Positions 7,237-14,594 are shown, counted from the stretch's first letter. The stretch is 16,315 nucleotides of DNA from an uncultured Haemophilus sp. (GCA_902481695.1 CABSXY010000015.1:1-16315), one strand, 5' to 3'. Notes: generated by a model from the sequence alone, not told the origin. Numbers and translations are program-made.

Positions 7237-8190
7237 ATGATTAAGAGACGTTATCTGATTTTTCTGTTGATCGTGCTTTCCTTTGTTTCACTTTTTCTCG
7301 GGGTAAGTACCGTTAATTTGCAAGGGTTACTGAATTTTGAAGGTAATCAATGGCAGATATTTTTCATTAGTCGAGTGCCTCGTTTAATCAGTATCTTGAT
7401 TGCGGGTGCATCCTTAAGTATTTGTGGCTTAGTGATGCAGCAACTCAGTCGAAACCGATTTGTTTCTCCCACCACTGCGGGCACCATGGATAGTGCAAGA
7501 TTAGGGATTTTAATGGCGATGCTGTTTTTCCCAACAGCTTCAATGTTATTAAAAACAACCATTGCGGTGATTGTGTCTTTCCTTGGCACATTGTTATTTA
7601 TGACGATTCTGTCCCGTTTGAAATTCAAGGACACGATTTTTGTGCCTTTGGTGGGGATTATGTTCGGTAATATCATCAGTTCAATTACCGCCTTTATTGC
7701 TTATAAAGAAGATTTATTGCAAAACTTATCTGGGTGGCTACAAGGGGACTTTTCTCTTGTGATGTCTGGTCGCTATGAATTGTTGTATTTCAGTATTCCT
7801 ACACTCATCGTGGCTTATTTATTTGCGCATCGTTTTTCTATTGTCGGGATGGGGAAAGATTTTGCCGTCAATCTCGGTCTAAATTACAACCAAGTACTTT
7901 ATCTTGGTCTGCTTATTGTGGCGGTGGTGTCTTCGATTATCATCGTGTCTGTGGGCGTGATCCCTTTCTTGGGGTTAATTATTCCGAATATCGTCACGCT
8001 TTATTTAGGGGATAACTTGAAGAAAGTGTTATCTCATACGGCCTTGCTAGGCGCTGTATTTGTTTTATTTTGCGATATTTTAGGTCGAACTGTGATTTAT
8101 CCTTATGAGATTTCCATTAATGCTGTAGTTGGTGTATTTGGTAGTGGTATCTTCTTATTTTTACTATTGAAGCGGTATAGAAATGGCTAA
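7237..8190 (+). CDS. Ferric-siderophore ABC transporter permease (FecCD family, CeuB/FatD/VctD type), first subunit
   Basis: This is one half of the inner-membrane channel that imports a ferric siderophore from the periplasmic binding protein. From the ATG at 7237 it is 317 aa; an in-frame ATG at 7198 would add 13 residues, but the possible Fur site would then lie in coding sequence. Neither has a clear ribosome site. It is strongly hydrophobic with about nine or ten membrane segments. Family blocks include FISRVPRLISILIAGASLSICGLVMQ (partly quoted), NRFVSPTTAGTMDSARLG, LSGWLQGDFS, and the cytoplasmic coupling region GMGKDFAVNLGLNYNQV followed by GVIPFLGLIIPNI. Its stop overlaps the next start by 8 bases (8183-8190), indicating an operon. 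The exact ferric-siderophore is not given by this subunit. Confidence 0.9.
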   Translation: MIKRRYLIFLLIVLSFVSLFLGVSTVNLQGLLNFEGNQWQIFFISRVPRLISILIAGASLSICGLVMQQLSRNRFVSPTTAGTMDSARLGILMAMLFFPTASMLLKTTIAVIVSFLGTLLFMTILSRLKFKDTIFVPLVGIMFGNIISSITAFIAYKEDLLQNLSGWLQGDFSLVMSGRYELLYFSIPTLIVAYLFAHRFSIVGMGKDFAVNLGLNYNQVLYLGLLIVAVVSSIIIVSVGVIPFLGLIIPNIVTLYLGDNLKKVLSHTALLGAVFVLFCDILGRTVIYPYEISINAVVGVFGSGIFLFLLLKRYRNG

Positions 8191-9142
8191 GAAATCTTCT
8201 TCTCAACTGATTGTATTGTCTTTGTTAGCCATTGTTTCTCTTGCACTTTATTTAGGCTACAACTTACCGAACCGTTGGCAATATGCCTTGGAAAATCGTG
8301 CCTTATCCTTAATTGCGATTGTGATTACAGGCGCGGCAATTGCACTCGCTACGATGATTTTCCAAACGGTCGTGAATAACCGAATTCTCACGCCGAGTAT
8401 TTTGGGGTTAGATTCGCTGTATTTACTGATTCAAACAACGATTATCTTCCTTTTCGGTTCAAGCACATTGCTTTCCATGAATTCCATTGCATTGTTTGTG
8501 TTGTGTACGGGATTAATGATGGCGTTTTCATTAGTGCTTTATCACTTCCTATTTAAGAAAGAAAACCAAAATATTTTCTTCTTGCTACTTGTCGGGATTA
8601 TTTTCGGCACCTTCTTTGGTAGCTTAACGACGTTTATGGAAGTGTTGATTGATCCAAATGAATTCCAGATCGCACAAGATATTGGCTTTGCAAGTTTCAA
8701 CCGAATCAATACTCAAATCTTGTGGGTTGCATTAGCCATTTTAATGGCGACGATTGTTTTCAGTTTGAAATATTGGCATTGCTTTGATGTGTTGGCGTTA
8801 GGACGAGAAAATGCCATTAACTTAGGAATCGATTATCAAAAGACTTTAAAAGTCCTCTTAATTCTCGTGGCAATTTTAACGTCAGTGTCGACCGCACTTG
8901 TTGGCCCACTTACTTTCCTTGGGTTATTGGTAATGAACGTAACCTTTGAATTTGTTCGTGATTATCGTCACAAGGTACTCATTCCTGCTGCGATGTTAAT
9001 TTCCATCATTACCTTGGTTTTAGGGCAATTATTGGTGACGCATATTTTTACGTTCCGCACGACATTAAGCATCATCGTTAATTTTGTCGGAGGCGTGTAC
9101 TTTATTTATTTGTTATTAAGAGCAAACAAAAAATGGCAATAG
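8183..9142 (+). CDS. Ferric-siderophore ABC transporter permease (FecCD family, CeuC/FatC/VctG type), second subunit
   Basis: This is the partner channel subunit, 319 aa, with about nine membrane segments. It shares the fold and motifs of the preceding gene but is clearly divergent: NRILTPSILGLDSLYLL corresponds to the SPTTAGTMDSARLG region, DIGFASFNRIN to the SGWLQGDFS region, and ALGRENAINLGIDYQKTL plus VGPLTFLGLLVMN to the coupling helix. Two separate permease genes are typical of CeuBC, FatDC and VctDG systems, whereas other importers use a homodimer or fusion. The ATG is 8 bases inside the previous gene, and its own stop is 10 bases inside the ATPase gene, so all three are translationally coupled. 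An uptake signal lies at 8891. Confidence 0.9.
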   Translation: MAKKSSSQLIVLSLLAIVSLALYLGYNLPNRWQYALENRALSLIAIVITGAAIALATMIFQTVVNNRILTPSILGLDSLYLLIQTTIIFLFGSSTLLSMNSIALFVLCTGLMMAFSLVLYHFLFKKENQNIFFLLLVGIIFGTFFGSLTTFMEVLIDPNEFQIAQDIGFASFNRINTQILWVALAILMATIVFSLKYWHCFDVLALGRENAINLGIDYQKTLKVLLILVAILTSVSTALVGPLTFLGLLVMNVTFEFVRDYRHKVLIPAAMLISIITLVLGQLLVTHIFTFRTTLSIIVNFVGGVYFIYLLLRANKKWQ

Positions 9143-9894
9143 AAATTCGCAATATTACTAAAAGTTACGGAAGCAAAAAGGTGGTAGATAATGTGTCCAT
9201 CACCATTCCCACGGGGAAAATTACGTCTTTTATCGGGCCTAATGGCGCGGGGAAGAGTACGGTGCTGTCTATTATGAGCCGTTTGTTGAATGCGGATAGT
9301 GGCGAGATTTATCTCAACGGTGAATTGCTCAATCGCAAGAAAAGTAGCGATATTGCGAAACAACTTGCGATTTTAAAGCAAACTAACAACATTAATTTGC
9401 GTCTAACCATTGAAGATTTAGTCGCTTTTGGACGTTTCCCTTATTGCAAAGGAAACTTAACCCAAACTGACCGCACTTTTATTGATAATGCTATTGCCTA
9501 TATGAATTTAGATGATATTCGTCATCAATATATCGATAACTTAAGTGGTGGGCAGCGACAACGTGCTTATATTGCGATGACACTGGCACAAGATACCGAT
9601 TATATTTTATTGGATGAACCATTAAATAATCTGGATATGAAACATTCAGTGCAGATCATGCAAGTTTTGCGCAAATTAGCGACAGAACTCAACAAAACCG
9701 TGGTGATTGTGATTCACGATATTAATTTTGCCTCTTGTTACTCAGACTACATTGTTGCCATGAAAAATGGAAAATTAGTGCACCAAGGGGAAGTTAACCA
9801 CATTATGCAATCGCCCGTGCTACAAGATATTTATGATATGTCGATACCTATTCAGGATATCGACGACCATAAAATTGCCGTTTATTTTAGATAA
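9133..9894 (+). CDS. Ferric-siderophore ABC transporter ATP-binding protein (CeuD/FatE/VctC type)
   Basis: This cytoplasmic ATPase powers uptake through the two upstream permeases. At 253 aa the motifs are intact: Walker A GPNGAGKS (35-42), Q-loop Gln83, signature LSGGQ (137-141), Walker B ILLDEP (158-163) and switch His195. The C-terminal stretch running from YDMSIPIQDIDDH to the end fits the iron-siderophore branch of ABC ATPases and differs from the zinc ATPase ZnuC in this window. The start overlaps the second permease by 10 bases and has only a weak ribosome site, consistent with coupling. Fifteen bases separate it from the binding protein gene. An uptake signal lies at 9470. Confidence 0.93.
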   Translation: MAIEIRNITKSYGSKKVVDNVSITIPTGKITSFIGPNGAGKSTVLSIMSRLLNADSGEIYLNGELLNRKKSSDIAKQLAILKQTNNINLRLTIEDLVAFGRFPYCKGNLTQTDRTFIDNAIAYMNLDDIRHQYIDNLSGGQRQRAYIAMTLAQDTDYILLDEPLNNLDMKHSVQIMQVLRKLATELNKTVVIVIHDINFASCYSDYIVAMKNGKLVHQGEVNHIMQSPVLQDIYDMSIPIQDIDDHKIAVYFR

Positions 9895-9908
9895 ATAAGG
9901 AAATCTTC

Positions 9909-10817
9909 ATGAAAAAAACATTATCAACTTTAGCGCTTTCACTCTTTGCATTTGCTGGTATTGCACAAGCGTCGGATATTACCGTTGAAAATGCTGCTGG
10001 AAAACAGGTTGTACCACAAAATCCACAGCGTGTCATAGTGCTTGATTTTGGTGCAGCAGACACACTTCGTGCATTAGGTGTGCAAGATAAAATTGTGGGC
10101 TTCCCACAAAGCGGAAAAATTCCAAACTATCTTTCAGAATTTGCAGACAAAAAATATAAAAATGTCGGCGATTTGAAAGAACAATCATTGGAGCAAATTA
10201 ACGAGCTCAATCCGGATTTGATTATTGCTTCTAAACGTCAAGAAAAAATGATCGACAAATTTAAAGAAATTGCGCCAGTATTTAATGTTGAAAATGATTA
10301 CACGAATTACTACCCGAGTTTTCAACAAAATGTGACCGCACTTGGTCAGATCTTTGGTAAAGAAAATATCGCGAAAGAAAAACTTTCAGCGTTGGAGAGT
10401 AAGGTTGCTGAAGTAGCAAAAGATGCAAAAGACAAAACCGCCTTATTGGTACTCGTCAATGAAAGTAAAATCAGTGCCTTTGGTGACGGTTCTCGTTATG
10501 GTATGGTGTATCAAAAATTTGGTTTTAAACCGATTGATGACAGCATCAAATCGTCTACGCATGGACAAAGCGTTGGTTTTGAATATATCTTAGAAAAAAA
10601 TCCAGACTTTTTACTTGTCGTGGATCGTACCGCGGCTATTACAGAAAAAGCCAACAATGCACAAAAAGTATTGGATAACGATATCATCAAACAAACCAAA
10701 GCGTATAAAGATGGACACATTGTGTACCTTGATGCAGCGAATTGGTATCTTGCGTTTGGTGGTTTAGAAAGCATGGAAATCATCGCACAAGAACTTGATC
10801 GTGCAGTGAAAAAATAA
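9909..10817 (+). CDS. Periplasmic siderophore-binding protein, CeuE-like
   Basis: This protein captures a ferric siderophore in the periplasm and hands it to the permeases. It is 302 aa with a Sec signal peptide (1-21, ending AQA before SD); no lipobox Cys is present, so it is probably soluble, unlike lipoprotein CeuE. The two lobes of a class III binding protein are joined by a helix around 145-175. Arg110, Arg196 (in SRYG), His218 (in THGQS), Arg240 (in VVDRT) and Tyr280 (in NWYLAFGG) fall at a constant 8-9 residue offset from R118, R205, H227, R249 and Y288 of CeuE, which bind tetradentate catecholates. The start has AAGGA 7 bases upstream, the best ribosome site of the operon, fitting higher expression. 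Confidence 0.92.
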   Translation: MKKTLSTLALSLFAFAGIAQASDITVENAAGKQVVPQNPQRVIVLDFGAADTLRALGVQDKIVGFPQSGKIPNYLSEFADKKYKNVGDLKEQSLEQINELNPDLIIASKRQEKMIDKFKEIAPVFNVENDYTNYYPSFQQNVTALGQIFGKENIAKEKLSALESKVAEVAKDAKDKTALLVLVNESKISAFGDGSRYGMVYQKFGFKPIDDSIKSSTHGQSVGFEYILEKNPDFLLVVDRTAAITEKANNAQKVLDNDIIKQTKAYKDGHIVYLDAANWYLAFGGLESMEIIAQELDRAVKK

Positions 10818-10836
10818 TACAAAAAACCATCTAAAC

Positions 10837-10860
10837 GGGCAGTCAAGGATTGCCCTTTTT
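10837..10860 (+). terminator. Intrinsic terminator of the siderophore operon
   Basis: GGGCAGT and ATTGCCC pair (7 bp with one G-U) around a CAAGG loop, followed by five T, 19 bases after the stop codon of the binding protein gene. It closes the operon and ends 3 bases before the TyrR box of the next gene. Confidence 0.8.
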
Positions 10861-10863
10861 ATA

Positions 10864-10881
10864 TGTAAATTAATCTTTACA
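10864..10881. promoter_or_regulatory. Perfect TyrR box upstream of tyrR
   Basis: TGTAAA-N6-TTTACA is an exact match to the consensus TyrR box. Its right arm is the same six bases as the predicted tyrR -35 element, so bound TyrR would block RNA polymerase. This points to autorepression. Confidence 0.88.
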
Positions 10882-10904
10882 CATATCAATAAACTCCCTA
10901 TCAT
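10876..10904 (+). promoter_or_regulatory. Predicted sigma-70 promoter of tyrR
   Basis: TTTACA (10876-10881, 5 of 6 to consensus), a 17-bp spacer, and TATCAT (10899-10904, 5 of 6). Start of transcription would be near 10911, giving a short leader of about 27 bases before the ATG. Confidence 0.7.
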
Positions 10905-10937
10905 ATCGGCATTATTCAATAAAATTGAGCTTATTTT

Positions 10938-11888
10938 ATGCTGACATTTAATCCACAAGATCCTTTTTCTTGCTTTGTCACTCAAAGCCTCTCCATGAAA
11001 AGTGCGGTCGAAAATGCACAACGTTTTGCGATGTTTGATGTACCACTTTTAATTCAAGGTGAAACGGGCACGGGTAAAGACTTATTAGCAAAAGCTTGCC
11101 ATTTTGCGAGCTTGCGTCGTGAGAAAAAATTCATTGCAGTAAACTGTGCGGGCTTGCCAGATGAAGATGCGGAAAGTGAAATGTTTGGGCGGAAAGTGGG
11201 TGACAGTGAAACTATCGGTTTTTTTGAATATGCTAACGAAGGCACTGTGTTACTGGATGGTATTGCCGAGCTTTCATTAAGTTTACAGGCAAAATTATTG
11301 CGTTTTTTAACCGATGGTTCTTTCCGTCGAGTGGGCGAAGAAAAAGAACATCATGCAAATGTTCGGGTGATTTGTACTTCACAAGAACCAATGGAAAAGC
11401 TGTTAGAACAAGGGAAATTGCGCAGTGATTTATTCCATCGCTTAAATGTTTTAGCGTTAAATGTGCCGCCATTACGTGAGCGAGTGGAGGATATTCAACC
11501 TTTAACGGACGGTTTTTTACAAGAAATTAGCACACAGCTTAAGATTCCAATGCCGCAATATGATGCTAATTTTTTAAATTATTTAAAAAGTCAGCCTTGG
11601 CAAGGCAATGTGCGAGAGCTTTACAATGTCTTGTATCGTGCCTGTTCCTTAGCGAAAAATAACCAGCTTGATATTGAAAGTTTAAATTTAAAACCCGTAC
11701 AAAGTGCGGTCATTTCTGCGGATGATTTTGGTGAGCAAACGCTGGATGAGATCATGGGACAATATGAGGCGAGTGTACTCCGCGCTTTTTATGCCCAGTA
11801 TCCAAGTACGCGAAAATTGGCACAACGATTAGGCGTATCACACACGGCGATCGCCAATAAATTAAAACAATACGGTATTAGTAAATAA
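10938..11888 (+). CDS. tyrR: Transcriptional regulator TyrR, short form without the N-terminal ligand/activation domains
   Basis: TyrR controls genes for aromatic amino acid synthesis and transport in response to tyrosine, phenylalanine and tryptophan. At 316 aa it lacks the roughly 190-residue N-terminal ACT/PAS part of E. coli TyrR (513 aa); a short form is known from H. influenzae. It starts almost at the central AAA+ domain: Walker A GETGTGKD (41-48), Walker-B-like VLLDGIAELS (104-113), WQGNVREL (221-228), then a C-terminal helix-turn-helix STRKLAQRLGVSHTAIANKL (290-309). The sigma-54 contact loop GAFTGA is absent, as in other TyrR. The usual Walker B Glu is Gly108. The 120 bp upstream carry only a terminator and promoter, so the short form is not a frameshift artefact. 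It overlaps hflX by 11 bases at its end. Confidence 0.95.
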   Translation: MLTFNPQDPFSCFVTQSLSMKSAVENAQRFAMFDVPLLIQGETGTGKDLLAKACHFASLRREKKFIAVNCAGLPDEDAESEMFGRKVGDSETIGFFEYANEGTVLLDGIAELSLSLQAKLLRFLTDGSFRRVGEEKEHHANVRVICTSQEPMEKLLEQGKLRSDLFHRLNVLALNVPPLRERVEDIQPLTDGFLQEISTQLKIPMPQYDANFLNYLKSQPWQGNVRELYNVLYRACSLAKNNQLDIESLNLKPVQSAVISADDFGEQTLDEIMGQYEASVLRAFYAQYPSTRKLAQRLGVSHTAIANKLKQYGISK

Positions 11889-13233
11889 TTTCTGACAGTT
11901 TAGGGAATTGTTTACAAAGTTTGAGCCATTCGACTTTATCAATTTGTACATTGAGGATAAATTCACCCTCATCTGAAATTTGTTCGTGACGAATGCTATC
12001 TAATTGATAGAGCGCGTTGCGAATTTTGCCCTCTTGCGGAAGCAGCGTGAGGGTGAAAGAAAGTATCTCATTTTTCAACCGCACTTTAATGGCTTCAAGT
12101 AGCAGATCTAATCCTTTACCTGAATGTGCTGAAAGGTAAACGGCAACTGGATTATTCTCGTCATCATATTCAATATGGGGCGCTACATTTTCCAATAAAT
12201 CGATTTTGTTATACACCAACAATACCGGTACTTTGTTAGCCTTAATTTCTTCCAATACTAAATTCACCGCTTCAATATTTTCGATCTTTCGAGCGTCTGC
12301 TGCATCAATAACATGCAAGAGTAAACTTGCTTCCACCGTTTCTTGCAAAGTAGATTTGAATGCTGAAACTAAATCATGGGGAAGTTGGCGAACGAAACCA
12401 ACGGTATCCGCGAGAATAGCCGTACCAACATCCTGAATTTGTAAACGTCTTAATGTGGGATCGAGAGTGGCAAAAAGCTGATCTGCCGCATAGACATTGG
12501 CTTGTGTGATGAAATTAAATAACGTAGATTTCCCCGCATTGGTATAACCCACTAAGGAAATGGTCGGAATATCCGCTTTTTGTCGGGTTTGGCGATTTTG
12601 ATTGCGTTGTTTTTCGACCTTTGCCAAACGATTTTGCAACTGTGCAATACGCACCTTGATTAAACGGCGATCCGTTTCTAATTGCGTTTCCCCTGGACCA
12701 CGTAATCCAACCGCACCTTTTTGCTGATCTAAGCCTGTTTTTCGACGAACTAATCGAGTGGATAAATGCTTAAGTTGGGCTAATTCAACTTGTAATTTCC
12801 CTTCGTGCGAGCGGGCTCGTTGGGCAAAGATATCTAAAATTACCCCAGTGCGATCTACAACGCGGCATTGGCAGATGCTTTCTAAATTACGGGTTTGTGC
12901 AGGGGTTAATTGATGATTCACCAAAACAACATCGGCATCTAAGGCTTTTACTGCATCCGCAATTTCTTGTGCTTTTCCTTCACCGATAAAATATTTTGCT
13001 TGTGGTGTCGCTCGGCTCGTGGTGATGATTTGTAAAATCTCAACATTGGCAGATTCCGCTAAAAGTTGGAATTCTTGCAGATCTTCAATGTTTTTATTTT
13101 GAGAAAAGAAAACATGCACGACGACAGCTTTATCTTTTGCCGATTGGCTATTGTCGCCTGTTTTAGATGACGAAAGTGCGGTTGAAATTTCAGGTGAATT
13201 TTCAACCGCACTTAAATTGATGAAATCATTCAT
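11878..13233 (-). CDS. hflX: Ribosome-associated GTPase HflX
   Basis: HflX binds ribosomes near the peptidyl transferase centre and splits stalled ribosomes, for example after heat stress. The 451 aa comprise a variable N-terminus (1-35), the HflX N-domain, the glycine-rich loop with LRGPGETQLETDRR (177-190), a coiled-coil-like linker (about 195-218), and a GTPase domain with G1 GYTNAGKST (229-237), G3 DTVGF (276-280), G4 NKID (342-345) and G5 SAH (368-370), then a C-terminal domain. It follows hfq by 9 bases, as in E. coli. No good ribosome site is seen, so translation probably depends on hfq. The N-terminal codons contain two facing uptake signals (13174-13213). Confidence 0.97.
   Translation of the reverse strand: MNDFINLSAVENSPEISTALSSSKTGDNSQSAKDKAVVVHVFFSQNKNIEDLQEFQLLAESANVEILQIITTSRATPQAKYFIGEGKAQEIADAVKALDADVVLVNHQLTPAQTRNLESICQCRVVDRTGVILDIFAQRARSHEGKLQVELAQLKHLSTRLVRRKTGLDQQKGAVGLRGPGETQLETDRRLIKVRIAQLQNRLAKVEKQRNQNRQTRQKADIPTISLVGYTNAGKSTLFNFITQANVYAADQLFATLDPTLRRLQIQDVGTAILADTVGFVRQLPHDLVSAFKSTLQETVEASLLLHVIDAADARKIENIEAVNLVLEEIKANKVPVLLVYNKIDLLENVAPHIEYDDENNPVAVYLSAHSGKGLDLLLEAIKVRLKNEILSFTLTLLPQEGKIRNALYQLDSIRHEQISDEGEFILNVQIDKVEWLKLCKQFPKLSEIIY
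13174..13213. repeat. Inverted pair of uptake signals inside the hflX N-terminus
   Basis: Two exact uptake signals face each other (AAGTGCGGT at 13174-13182, ACCGCACTT at 13205-13213). The repeat extends to perfect 14-bp arms separated by 12 bases. Such pairs usually act as terminators after genes, but this one is translated as HflX residues of about 7-20, in the poorly conserved leader part of the protein. Confidence 0.9.
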
Positions 13234-13242
13234 TGAACAGAA

Positions 13243-13527
13243 TTATTCTGCTTGTGTTTCTACTTCCGCTGCAGCGTCAGAAGTTTGTGCTGCATGATGA
13301 CCGCCGTTACTATTGTGGTGAGAAACAGAACGTGCTGGAACCACAGTTGAAATAGCGTGTTTGTACACCATTTGATTAACCGTGTTTTTTAATAAAATCA
13401 CGAATTGGTCGAATGATTCGATTTGACCCTGTAATTTAATCCCATTAACGAGATAAATCGAAACAGGAATACGTTCACGGCGTAACGCATTCAAATAAGG
13501 ATCTTGTAATGATTGTCCTTTTGCCAT
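13243..13527 (-). CDS. hfq: RNA chaperone Hfq
   Basis: Hfq is a hexameric Sm-like protein that pairs small RNAs with mRNAs and affects their decay. Residues 1-66 hold the Sm1 and Sm2 motifs with Q8, Q41, F42 and Y55-K56-H57 of the proximal (U-rich) face and the rim patch R16-R17-E18-R19, all identical to E. coli numbering. The 94 aa end in a short, flexible tail with His and Glu/Ala residues (about 68-94), slightly shorter than the 102 aa of E. coli. The ATG is preceded by AAGGAT at good distance. The order rluC, hfq, hflX on the minus strand differs from E. coli (miaA-hfq-hflX) upstream of hfq. RNase E, a known Hfq partner, is encoded nearby. Confidence 0.98.
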   Translation of the reverse strand: MAKGQSLQDPYLNALRRERIPVSIYLVNGIKLQGQIESFDQFVILLKNTVNQMVYKHAISTVVPARSVSHHNSNGGHHAAQTSDAAAEVETQAE

Positions 13528-13613
13528 TTTGCTATCCTTTGTTGTTATATGTTAATTAATGATAGAAACGAGTTGTCTCCGTCACCAAATATAGCAATAA
13601 ACATTTTTCTTGT

Positions 13614-14594
13614 CTATGGGTTTATCTCTTTGCTTTCACGCAGTTTTTTCAGAATTGTTTTCATTTTTTCATCTAGTTGTGCATTGAAACGTAATGTTTC
13701 GCCCGTTTTAGGGTGTTCAAATCGAATAGAAAATGCATGTAAAAACAAGCGATTAAGCCCGATATCTTGCATATATTTATCGAATTCTTTATCACCGTAT
13801 TTATCATCCAGCGCAATCGGGTGACCGGCATATTGAGTATGAACTCGGATCTGATGGGTTCGACCTGTTACGGGTGAAGCTTTTACTAAGGTCGCATTTT
13901 GATAGCGTTCTTCAATGGCAAATCGCGTTTCTGAAGGTTTGCCTTGTTCACTGACTTTAACGATGCGTTCGCCACTGGCCAATTCATTTTTTAATAAAGG
14001 GGCTTGCACGACTTTTACATGAGATTGCCATTGTCCACGTACGAGTGCGAGATAATCTTTTTGCACGGTTTTAACACGAAGTTGTTCGTGTAAGTTGCGT
14101 AAGGCAGAACGTTTTTTGGCGACTAATAAAATACCCGATGTATCTCTGTCTAAACGATGAACCAATTCTAAAAAACGGGCTTCAGGACGTAATGCACGTA
14201 AGGCTTCAATCACACCAAAATTCAAGCCACTCCCACCATGAACCGCAGTGCCGGAAGGTTTGTTCAATACTAATAAACAGTCATCTTCAAAAATAATATG
14301 GCTTTCAAGGGAGGCGACTTTATTCAAGTTTTTAGAAATTGGGGCAGTATTTTTTTCAGAAACACGAACTGGAGGCACTCGCACCACATCGCCATTTTGC
14401 AATTTATATTCAGGTTTGATTCGTCCTTTGTTCACACGCACTTCGCCTTTACGTAGAATGCGATAAATCAAACTTTTTGGCACACCTTTTAATTTTGCCA
14501 ATAAATAATTATCAATGCGTTGTCCTGCTTCATCCTCAGAAATAGTGAGCATTTTGACGGATTGATTGATGATTTTTTCTTGTTTTTCAGTCAT
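13614..14594 (-). CDS. rluC: 23S rRNA pseudouridine synthase RluC (positions 955/2504/2580 type)
   Basis: RluC isomerises three uridines in 23S rRNA near the peptidyl transferase centre. The 326 aa show an N-terminal S4-like RNA-binding domain (about 15-75, with DNYLLAKLKGVPKSLIYRIL and GEVRVNKGR) and the RluA-family catalytic domain with HRLDRDTSG (146-154, catalytic Asp149), GRTHQIRVH (244-252) and RLFLHAF (282-288). The start has AAGGA 8 bases upstream. The gene is divergent from rne, the same arrangement as in E. coli, which favours RluC over other RluA-family members such as RluD or RluA. 86 bp separate its stop from hfq. Confidence 0.95.
   Translation of the reverse strand: MTEKQEKIINQSVKMLTISEDEAGQRIDNYLLAKLKGVPKSLIYRILRKGEVRVNKGRIKPEYKLQNGDVVRVPPVRVSEKNTAPISKNLNKVASLESHIIFEDDCLLVLNKPSGTAVHGGSGLNFGVIEALRALRPEARFLELVHRLDRDTSGILLVAKKRSALRNLHEQLRVKTVQKDYLALVRGQWQSHVKVVQAPLLKNELASGERIVKVSEQGKPSETRFAIEERYQNATLVKASPVTGRTHQIRVHTQYAGHPIALDDKYGDKEFDKYMQDIGLNRLFLHAFSIRFEHPKTGETLRFNAQLDEKMKTILKKLRESKEINP

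Noticed and set aside
10818..10937. Search for a remnant of the missing TyrR N-terminal domains upstream of tyrR
   Set aside because: The 120 bp hold only a terminator, the TyrR box and a promoter; there is no decayed coding sequence, so no pseudogene or frameshift is called.
13239..13249. Second copy of the Fur-like core AGAATTATTCT, considered as another Fur site
   Set aside because: It lies at the end of the hfq coding sequence, far from any promoter, and has no extension to the 7-1-7 model. It is treated as chance and as a caution for the site at 7217.
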